Below are positions 55,637-64,000 of a stretch of 64,000 nucleotides of DNA, piece by piece. The stretch is from Cichorium intybus. Its lineage: Eukaryota > Streptophyta > Magnoliopsida > Asterales > Asteraceae. The translations under genes and the position numbers were made by a program. The notes under the pieces are model-generated. The model did not search any database and was not told the origin of the DNA. It saw nothing but the letters and a program-made list of their open reading frames with translations. Where the stretch lies: NCBI GenBank assembly GCA_023525715.1, contig CM042009.1, positions 129,696,145 through 129,760,144 of the forward strand. Reading direction: 5' to 3'. Numbering within the stretch: the stretch's first letter is position 1; each line of letters starts with the position of its first letter.

Positions 55637-57908
55637 TGATATCGCGTAAATTATACATATTTTCCGCACGATATCAGTGTGATTTTAGTTTAGTTTCATA
55701 TATGTTATGAACTAAAAGATACCTAATATGCTTAAATATTCGTTTTGAAGCTAAAAAGACGCGTTTGGAGCGAAGGAACGAATTACACAAACATTTGAGC
55801 TTAAAAAGAAGCAAAGTGAAAATCTGCCAGCCGCCTGAGCGCACCCCGCCCACATCTAGGCGCACTGCGCCCATGGAGAATCCAGAACTCGCTTTTCGTC
55901 CGACTTTTGAGTAAAATAATCAAGCGTGCGTTCTTCCAATGATTCAACCAACCTACCAAGCATGTGCAAGGGCGCACCCCGCCTACTTTTTGGGCGCACC
56001 GCGCCTCAGATCCGACATTAAAGCTGCAAACCCACGTGCTCCCTCGTGCGATAAAGTTGGCCGCGTGCAGAGATCCCCCTAGGCGCACCGCGCCCCCATG
56101 TAGGCGCACCGCACCCAGCGCCTGCTCCCACTATAAATACAAGCCCTTCAGCTCTTCTTTTGGACAACACCTACACCACCTTCAGACCAGATCACATCTC
56201 TGCACCTCCACACCAATAAACTCGGCCAGAAAGCTGGTAGAATCAAAGGGGAACCTATGGAATCGTGAGCTTGAAGAATGTTCGGCCGGGACTTCATTCG
56301 GTTTGCTTTATATATATATATATATTGCATTCTATTATGATTTCCTAAGCCGTATTCTTCAGATTATGTTATCTGTATTATTTATTACTTAGATTTGATT
56401 ACTGTTTAGTTATGATTTGATTGTTATTTATCGGATATTGAACGTTTTATATTTTATCTCGCATGATTCATTTGACTATCAGATATGTTAAAGAACCTTC
56501 CTTTTGGACTTATTGCTGAGTTATTTTAGTCTAGAGGACCAATCTGACTATATGACTTTTATCATAACTGTGCTATGACCATTAGGCAGATATGACTAGT
56601 GATGGACCAAATCCTAGGATTAAGTCACGAAGGCAGAATCTTGTATGTATATGCAAAGTTTGTACTAGAGGGCCAATATGTACAAACCAATTTGATTATC
56701 ATGACCATTGAGATCAAAAGCTCGAATGAACCTTGTATGATACGAACCAATACATGATTATTTGGGATATATAATCGCATGACCATTGCCATTAATGACC
56801 TTACAATCATAGGATTAGGTAGTTGGACCAAAACATCTAATCACTTTAGAAATCGGTATTTAACGTTCAATATCCATTGCACTAATAACATATCAAACAT
56901 AACTAGATGGTTTATTCAAATCTAAGTATTAATGTTTACTTTTATATTTTGTAATTTATATTTCCCGTAACTTTTGCCTAGGCGATGTTGATTCATTAAT
57001 ATAATATGTGTTGATCTAGTTCTTGATTCGAGTTTAATATCGGTTAGGATATATAACTTGCATGCTATACATATTAAATGTGGTTACAGTTTGTATTCTT
57101 GATTGCCATCTTCATATGATTAAGTTTAAATGGCCATTTAAATGTATTGATCACATGAACCGTCATGATGTATAATTGACAACTATATATCATTGGACTA
57201 GTTATTGACCATTTAACTAGGAAGGTTATCTAAGTTATAAACTTGATTAGTGAAATAAGACTTATATCACATTTAGTTGCAACTCATGACCATTGATTGT
57301 ATGAACATATCACTTTGACCATTAGGATATGGACTATGTTTGCATGCTAGATTGTATTAATAATTCATGATTATAAGTTAATTAGTTACATGACCATTTT
57401 GCTATTTTAACTTATTAGTCATAGAATTGGTGACTTGACCATACGATCCTACAACTTAATGCAACTTATTTAAACTCATTGCACATAATCAAAACTAGTC
57501 AACATAGGTTTATATGAATCAACAGATCCTAGACGAAAGTTTCCTTTGTTATTTTTGTTATGATCATTTATTATTTCGGAATTTATTTTATAATCAAAGT
57601 TTTACGAGTTTTCATTAAAACTCGCCTCTGAATGTTTCCTTGAATAATTGTTAATTGATAATTGATTTTCTTAACTTAAAGATAACCGTTTTCCCTTGGG
57701 TCCGACAACCCGGATTTACCATTACTATACTACAATCGACTAGGTACACTTGCCTATTGTGTTGTTCTATTCATACATGGTATTTCCCTGTTTAAAAATG
57801 TAAAACTAATGTGAAAATCATTTTCGAAAATCATATATACGCTCGTAACACATCAAGTTTCTTGGTGCCGTTTCTGGATGTTTTATATGTATGTCAGAAT
57901 GCACAACA
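55637..57908 (+). repeat. 5' LTR of the Athila/Tat-like element
   Basis: 2,272 bp. Upstream of a likely TATA box (CTATAAATAC, 56131-56140) it has six GC-rich copies of GGCGCACCGCGCC-like motifs (about 55847, 55860, 55970, 55993, 56083, 56103). The open frames around 55801-56392 cross these motifs and show no family features. Confidence 0.9.
56131..56140 (+). promoter_or_regulatory. LTR TATA box
   Basis: CTATAAATAC followed about 30 nt later by a pyrimidine-rich stretch (TCTTCTTTTGG); the expected U3/R arrangement. The same box lies at 60301-60310 in the right LTR. Confidence 0.65.
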
Positions 57909-57914
57909 AGTTTT

Positions 57915-57932
57915 TGGCGCCGTTGCCGGGGA
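57915..57932 (+). other. PBS of the Athila/Tat-like element
   Basis: TGGCGCCGTTGCCGGGGA, six bases after the LTR; the usual Athila/Tat PBS form. Confidence 0.88.
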
Positions 57933-59806
57933 ATTCGGATTTATTTTTAGTATAGAAAATTAAATTATTAGTTAATATTTGTGTGATTTTAAATTTGTTT
58001 TTGTGTTATGTATTTTTATTGTTTTGATTGACATATCACTAATCATAAAACAAATATTTGCACACCTTAAGCATATTTTAAGTGTGGGGTGAATATTTGG
58101 GAAAAAAATGAAGTAACAAAACCTTTGAAGTCTTTTCTGCTCACGCAATGCGACGTGTATGCCATCCGGACGCAACGCGTCGACAATCTGGATCGCGTTG
58201 AGAAAAAGACAACTTCAAAAAAATTACGCGACACGAAAACGTGCATGACGCGTAAACACCCGAGGCAGATACTGGTCATACATAATGATACATGGCTAAA
58301 TATCAGCAACTACTGAGAAGGGGGACGCTTCTTTACAGTGGGGGCAGCGATACTGACGACGGTCAAAAGTCGCACAGCCACACCACACCCGCAAACCAGT
58401 AGCCACGGATTTGAAACTTCAGGAACCACAAAATGAGTGATATTTTTCTTTCGTTGTTATTACTTTTACTTTTGTGATTTAATTTTTGTGTGTTTATTTG
58501 TGTGTGAATAATTTTTGTCCGAGTGATGTTTATGCAGATTTGCTAAGATTCAATGCTGGCAGCATTGATATGATTTCTTTTCTGTGGAAAGAGCCTCATA
58601 TGTGACGTCGACCGATACCCAAGGGGAGTCTGTTCCATTTTGCTCCCTTTACTGTTTTGAATTATATATACAATAGAATTATTGTATAATATAAGTGTAG
58701 GGTTAAGGCGTCATACTGCAATGATTAACTGAGCCAATTAAAATTTTTGTTATCTTAAACATCTTTTCCAAAATTGAACGCTAAAAAGGTAATTGTTAAG
58801 AAAAAAAATGTTTTGAAAATAAATTTGTAGGTTACATTTAATTTTATGTATGTATTTTTGTTTTTCATTGTTTTATCTAAAGTCTAGTTTTGTAGAGGAC
58901 AAGTTTTTAGAATGGTAGTTACAAAATGTTTTGCATAAATAATGAAATAAACCCATTGGAATTTTATCAATTGTTAAAAATTGAGTTTTTGCCAAAACAG
59001 ATTGAGTCAGTTTCCCTACTTGCAAAAATGTGCGAATTATATGCTGTTACTAAATTGAGGAAAATAAGCCTCGGTAAATGAACTTAAAATGAGAAAAATT
59101 CTCAAGAAATCTGATGTGTTAAAAAGCAGAAGTCAAGTAATGTTATACCATAAGATTGAGACTCAGGAAGGAAAATTCAATCAGTGGCCTTTGACATTCG
59201 AGCAAGTAGACATAAAATGGGGCCTACGGGCATTTCTACTCCTTATTACCTAAAACCATCTGGTTTGGGATAATATTGTCGAAAGCTCGCTACACGGGTG
59301 TCATCGAAAGTCATGGAATTTCCTTAGTGGCCTTTGGAATTTTAATTAGTAGACTCTGTACAGTCTTGAGTCGAAAATTTGTAATCAAGAGTTCCATAGA
59401 AAGTCACGAGTTTCAAAGGTACGGAAAAATTAATATAATAACTTAACTTGATAAATTTAGTCCAGCATGATTTTTATTCTAAATAAGGGAAATTTGACAA
59501 AAAGTCTTGAGGTAGAAGAATCTTTAATGGGTGTATTCGATGTTATGTAAAAATGAGTTTTTATCAATCTAAAAGACTTGTCGTTTATAGAAAGAGAGTT
59601 TATTTAAGATTTTGGAAAGTTAAAAATATGTACATAGGACTAGGTATAATCTACTATGTTTATTCTTAATTCTTTATTCTTAACATCGGTAATAAACGCT
59701 AGATCTGTGATAGCGTATGAAAAGTTGTTTGGGCATCAAAACGTTTTGGCTTGGTTATAAATTGTAGTTTGCTTGAGGACAAGCAAAGTTCAAGTGTGGG
59801 GTATTT
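57933..59806 (+). other. Non-coding interior of the Athila/Tat-like element
   Basis: About 1.87 kb without any gag, pol or env-like frame longer than 100 residues. 58140-58280 has a CG-rich stretch with GACGCGTAAACACC-like sequence. It ends with GCTTGAGGACAAGCAAAG just before the polypurine tract, a sequence often seen at this position in Tat-type elements. Confidence 0.6.
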
Positions 59807-62078
59807 TGATATCGCGTAAATTATACATATTTTCCGCACGATATCAGTGTGATTTTAGTTTAGTTTCATATATGTTATGAACTAAAAGATACCTAATATG
59901 CTTAAATATTCGTTTTGAAGCTAAAAAGACGCGTTTGGAGCGAAGGAACGAATCACACAAACATTTGAGCTTAAAAAGAAGCAAAGTGAAAATCTGCCAA
60001 CCGCCTGGGCGCACCCCGCCCACATCTAGGCGCACTGCGCCCATGGAGAATCCAGAACTCGCTTTTCGTCCGACTTTTGAGTAAAATAATCAAGCGTGCG
60101 TTCTTCCAATGATTCAACCAACCTACCAAGAATGTGCAAGGGCGCACCCCGCCTACTTTTTGGGCGCACCGCGCCTCAGATCCGACATTAAAGCTGCAAA
60201 CCCACGTGCTCCCTCGTGCGATAAAGTTGGCCGCGTGCAGAGATCCCCCTAGGCGCACCGCGCCCCCATGTAGGCGCACCGCGCCCAGCGCCTGCTCCCA
60301 CTATAAATACAAGCCCTTCAGCTCTTCTTTTGGACAACACCTACACCACCTTCAGACCAGATCACATCTCTGCACCTCCACACCACCAAACTCGGCCAGA
60401 AAGCTGGTAGAATCAAAGGGGAACCTATGGAATCGAGAGCTTGAAGAATGTTCGGCCGGGACTTCATTCGGTTTGCTTTATATATATATATATATTGCAT
60501 TCTATTATGATTTCCTAAGCCGTATTCTTCAGATTATGTTATCTGTATTATTTATTACTTAGATTTGATTACTGTTTAGTTATGATTTGATTGTTATTTA
60601 TCGGATATTGAACGTTTTATATTTTATCTCGCATGATTCATTTGACTATCAGATATGTTAAAGAACCTTCCTTTTGGACTTATTGCTGAGTTATTTTAGT
60701 CTAGAGGACCAATCTGACTATATGACTTTTATCATAACTGTGCTATGACCATTAGGCAGATATGACTAGTGATGGACCAAATCCTAAGATTAAGTCACGA
60801 AGGCAGAATCTTGTATGTATATGCAAAGTTTGTACTAGAGGGCCAATCTGTACAAACCAATTTGATTATCATGACCATTGAGATCAAAAGCTCGAATGAA
60901 CCTTGTATGATACGAACCAATACATGATTATTTGGGATATATAATCGCATGACCATTGCCATTAATGACCTTACAATCATAGGATTAGGTAGTTGGACCA
61001 AAACATCTAATCACTTTAGAAATCGGTATTTAACGTTCAATATCCATTGCACTAATAACATATCAAACATAACTAGATGGTTTATTCAAATCTAAGTATT
61101 AATGTTTACTTTTATATTTTGTAATTTATATTTCCCGTAACTTTTGCCTAGGCGATGTTGATTCATTAATATAATATGTGTTGATCTAGTTCTTGATTCG
61201 AGTTTAATATCGGTTAGGATATATAACTTGCATGCTATACATATTAAATGTGGTTACAGTTTGTATTCTTGATTGCCATCTTCATATGATTAAGTTTAAA
61301 TGGCCATTTAAATGTATTGATCACATGAACCGTCATGATGTATAATTGACAACTATATATCATTGGACTAGTTATTGACCATTTAACTAGGAAGGTTATC
61401 TAAGTTATAAACTTGATTAGTGAAATAAGACTTATATCACATTTAGTTACAACTCATGACCATTGATTGTATGAACATATCACTTTGACCATTAGGATAT
61501 GGACTATGTTTGCATGCTAGATTGTATTAATAATTCATGATTATAAGTTAATTAGTTACATGACCATTTTGCTATTTTAACTTATTAGTCATAGAATTGG
61601 TGACTTGACCATACGATCCTACAACTTAATGCAACTTATTTAAACTCATTGCACATAATCAAAACTAGTCAACATAGGTTTATATGAATCAACAGATCCT
61701 AGACGAAAGTTTCCTTTGTTATTTTTGTTATGATCATTTATTATTTCGGAATTTATTTTATAATCAAAGTTTTACGAGTTTTCATTAAAACTCGCCTCTG
61801 AATGTTTCCTTGAATAATTGTTAATTGATAATTGATTTTCTTAACTTAAAGATAACCGTTTTCCCTTGGGTCCGACAACCCGGATTTACTATTACTATAC
61901 TACAATCGACTAGGTACACTTGCCTATTGTGTTGTTCTATTCATACATGGTATTTCCCTGTTTAAAAATGTAAAACTAATGTGAAAATCATTTTCGAAAA
62001 TCATATATACGTTCGTAACACATCAAGTTTCTTGGTGCCGTTTCTGGATGTTTTATATGTATGTCAGAATGCACAACA
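59807..62078 (+). repeat. 3' LTR of the Athila/Tat-like element
   Basis: 2,272 bp, same length as the left LTR and about 99.5% identical by eye, including the GC-rich motifs and TATA box. Confidence 0.93.
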
Positions 62079-62083
62079 ATTAC

Positions 62084-62870
62084 TCTAGCCAACAAGGCAT
62101 AAGAACCGTCTACAGGAATTGGATACAAGATTCGTTAAAATATTTGTATGTGAAAGTAGATATGAACACTAATTTTGAAATGCATTCTTGAGATATGATG
62201 ACGTACCTGCTCGTCAACAACGCAATTGAATCGTGCAATGAAGGAGTTGTACGGGATGGGCGACGGTTGTTCGTACATCCTTTTTGGAGAAGACAATCAT
62301 TCACCGTTTCTTGTTTTGACGAAGCGGTGATCACTGCCGCTTCCATACTCGATTCTAGAAGAAAAATTATCATGTACACTACAGAGACCATTGCCACCGC
62401 CGCAGATACCTAAAACAAACAACCAATTTACTTTAGAGCACAATTTCATCGAGAATCACAGATGTTATTTTTGATAATATACTATGTTACCTTCGCAATC
62501 AACAGTTACAGAGACGCCGACGAAAGAGGAGAGCAGCCCACCCACATGCAGAGGAAGAAGACAACCGAAGAACATGCAACAACTCGTTGGCCGACGGGTA
62601 TTTAACACAGTGGCACAGGAAGCAATACAACCAGAAAGCAAAAAAGATGAAACGGCAACAATCGCAAAAGAAATAAGGCTCAAGAAACACGTGTCCAACG
62701 AATGCTTAGAGAATCCGAAAAGAAGCCCCAAAAACCCAATAACCCACGTGACAACCCGAAAAAAAAAGCGCAGGTAACATTTCCAAAAATTACACATTTT
62801 AAGTAATAGAAGAATTTGGGCACAGCAGGTCTTAATTTTGTGTTTTAGGGAAAAAAATGTTTTGATGTCC
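62084..62870. other. CACTA right arm without recognised gene
   Basis: Two opposed open frames at 62110-62413 and 62465-62797 overlap each other; neither has a recognisable domain. A plus-strand frame 62484-62777 is Lys/Arg-rich near its end. They could be remnants of captured genes but I cannot support a function. Confidence 0.4.
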
Positions 62871-62878
62871 GGTGGGAA

Positions 62879-63028
62879 CAGTGGCGGATCCAGGAATTAC
62901 CATTAGGGGGTGTAAAATTTCTTTTTTTTTCCGAGAGGGTGTAACCTACTAGAATTTTTTTTTTACAAAGCCCCGAGAAAGTTGAGCCGGTGCATGGACA
63001 CCCCATGCAAAGAGTACATCCGCCACTG
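62879..63028. mobile_element. hAT-type MITE, 150 bp
   Basis: Ends CAGTGGCGGATCC and, inverted, CAGTGGCGGATG; flanked by the perfect 8-bp duplication GGTGGGAA (62871-62878 and 63029-63036). The homologous CACTA end at 25905-26145 has the uninterrupted target GGTGGGAA at about 25942-25950, an empty site. Confidence 0.92.
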
Positions 63029-63402
63029 GGTGGGAAAGTAAATTCAAGATAGCGGGAATGAAAAAGTTAAACGGAGCAATACTAAAATTTTTAGCGGGAG
63101 TGATATATTGGCGCAAAAAATATGTGTCATTAAAGCATCAATATAGTGGCACAAAACAAATATGCCACTAAAATTTTGTGCCACTAAATGTACGTTTTTT
63201 TTGTAGTGAGGCATCAGAAACCCTTCGTTCAATATTACTTTTATCCAATGACAATCATTGACAAAACCGATTGCAATATAAGTGTGTTAATGTCTCGGTG
63301 GCGAATATGACCGAAGTGGTAATTATGGCATGCAGCCCATCAGACTCAATATGTACAATATCACATCATATTTGGAAACAATCATGATACCTATTTCCTT
63401 AG

Positions 63403-63627
63403 TTAACCATATCGAATAGGTGCAAGTATATCCGTCTGAACAAAATTCAACGAGTTATATATGTTAGCCAAATATTCTCTTCCAAACATGATTTCATATG
63501 CTTCACTATAAGTGTTGAAATCTTGCATCAAGTTAAATCGAACTGTGAGCTGATCATTTTCTTCATTGCCAAGAAAGGTAGATACCTCCGTAAAACCACA
63601 ATTTCCACCGGATTTCACATCTTGCAT
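63403..63627 (-). pseudogene. OTU-like protease fragment (transposon-associated type)
   Basis: A 74-residue minus-strand frame: MQDVKSGGNCGFTEVSTFLG, then DQLTVRFNLMQDF, EAYEIMFGREYLANIYNSLN and APIRYG. It matches the OTU-like cysteine peptidase domain (DVxGDGNCGFRAVA..LG..R..L..E) often found in plant Mutator-type elements. The Asp of GDGNC is Gly here and the catalytic His part is missing, so it is an inactive remnant. It lies just outside the CACTA end. Confidence 0.7.
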
Positions 63628-63737
63628 TTGCTAGAAATTTGAGAGACATTTTTGTAACTTCAATTTTCAAATGCAATGATTCCATTCGAGTGCAATGTAA
63701 CTTGTCCAAAAACGAATGATGATGTTATTTAATTAAA

Positions 63738-63801
<64 letters not shown>

Positions 63802-64000
63802 TGGAACTTAGAACAATGCATTTTAGGCAAGTTCAAGTAGTACGCTTGAAAGAATTGATAAACATCTTTTTAAATGATTTAAAAATTTTAATCTAAAATT
63901 TTTTTGTAAAGCGAAATAGTTGAGTATCCGTAAAGTTTTAGGAGTTGCTTTAATGATTTAATATTGTGATTCATTTGAATAAAAAAAATATTATACTTTA
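63628..64000. repeat. AT-rich end of window with (TTA)n microsatellite
   Basis: 63739-63801 is about 20 uninterrupted TTA/ATT units. The rest is AT-rich without a gene. Confidence 0.9.

Larger units (their letters stand above)
55637..62078 (+). mobile_element. Athila/Tat-like non-autonomous LTR retrotransposon (6.4 kb)
   Basis: Complete element. LTRs 55637-57908 and 59807-62078 are both 2,272 bp, start TGATATCGCG, end TGCACAACA, and differ at roughly a dozen sites seen by eye, so insertion was recent. Target duplication ATTAC at 55632-55636 and 62079-62083. The PBS TGGCGCCGTTGCCGGGGA at 57915-57932 is typical of Athila/Tat gypsy elements (not Met-tRNA). The polypurine-type stretch AAGTGTGGGGTATTT precedes the right LTR. 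The 1.9-kb interior has no gag or pol. Confidence 0.93.
33091..63208. mobile_element. Large CACTA (En/Spm) element with nested insertions
   Basis: Starts CACTACAAAAAAAAAATACA at 33091 and ends in the inverse, TTTTTTTTGTAGTG, at 63208. The flanking 3 bp are AGG on both sides (33088-33090 and 63209-63211), the expected CACTA duplication length. Both ends contain TTTAGTGGCAC/GTGCCACTAAA subterminal repeats within 250 bp. No En/Spm TnpA or TnpD coding sequence was recognised, so it is non-autonomous. It contains host gene pieces and at least five further insertions; without those with clear duplications it would be about 9.2 kb. A 3-bp match alone is weak (1 in 64 by chance), so pairing of these two ends is likely but not certain. 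Confidence 0.65.

Noticed and set aside
55801..56392. Frames in the Athila-like LTR (for example 102 and 142 residues) as proteins
   Set aside because: They overlap each other on both strands, cross GC-rich LTR motifs and a TA repeat, and recur only because the LTR is duplicated.
63739..63801. (TTA)n and other AT runs as replication origin or matrix attachment sites
   Set aside because: Simple sequence repeats alone do not support such a role.

Overview
This is a transposon-dense stretch of a plant nuclear genome. The evidence is spliced genes with GT..AG introns, Ty1/copia and Ty3/gypsy LTR elements primed by initiator-Met tRNA, CACTA, hAT, Mutator and PIF/Harbinger DNA transposons, Helitron ends, a tRNA-type SINE and Bet v 1-family genes. 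The style (AT-rich sequence, gypsy LTRs bounded by TGTAAC..CCC, short hAT elements ending TAGGGRTGAGC) resembles Asteraceae, but that placement is inference. Only two host genes look intact: a pair of Bet v 1/major-latex-like genes on the minus strand (8011-8553 and 27466-28018), each with one short intron and each coding for 155 residues. Nearly everything else is mobile DNA or broken gene pieces carried by it.

Layout, left part. 1-2522: 5' end of a minus-strand copia element (LTR, tRNA-Met PBS, gag, protease, integrase start), cut by the window edge. 3840-5418: fragments of gypsy integrase and gypsy LTRs with a 54-bp tandem repeat. 5419-7561: decayed copia RT/RNase H with its 3' LTR. 7774-7935: a SINE with 10-bp target duplications. 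8011-8553: first Bet v 1-like gene. About 11006-13548: exon-like pieces, including a DeSI (PPPDE) pseudogene, ending at a Helitron 3' terminus. 13641-14512: two MITEs. 14545-17520: decayed Mutator element split by an LTR-like insertion. 18180-21551: gypsy LTR containing a complete small non-autonomous LTR element (18558-20506). 21967-23264: PIF/Harbinger transposase pseudogene. 24105-25373: long-inverted-repeat Mutator-type element. 25905-26145: a lone CACTA end. 26667-27236, 30115-30868 and 31796-32457: three hAT-type elements with 8-bp duplications. 27466-28018: second Bet v 1-like gene.

Right part. 33091-63208 reads as one CACTA element about 30 kb long (CACTAC termini, shared subterminal repeats, AGG on both sides) into which other elements are nested. 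A minus-strand Helitron 3' end at 35881 is followed by same-strand fragments of at least three unrelated host genes: a SIK1/STE20-like kinase, a BLISTER-like coiled-coil protein and a kinesin-5 motor. Inside this lie a tandem gypsy-type retroelement with three LTRs sharing one TTGGT duplication (36881-46926), a hAT element carrying golgin-84 exons (48635-50511), a non-autonomous copia element (51312-53697), an Athila/Tat-like non-autonomous element (55637-62078) and a 150-bp MITE (62879-63028). Removing the insertions with clear target duplications leaves about 9.2 kb.

The most unusual item is in the tandem retroelement. Antisense to its own transcription, it carries a captured RWP-RK (RKD-type) transcription-factor gene with introns and a plausible TATA promoter, now disabled. 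The region is therefore a record of repeated gene capture by four transposon classes (LTR element, hAT, Helitron, CACTA).
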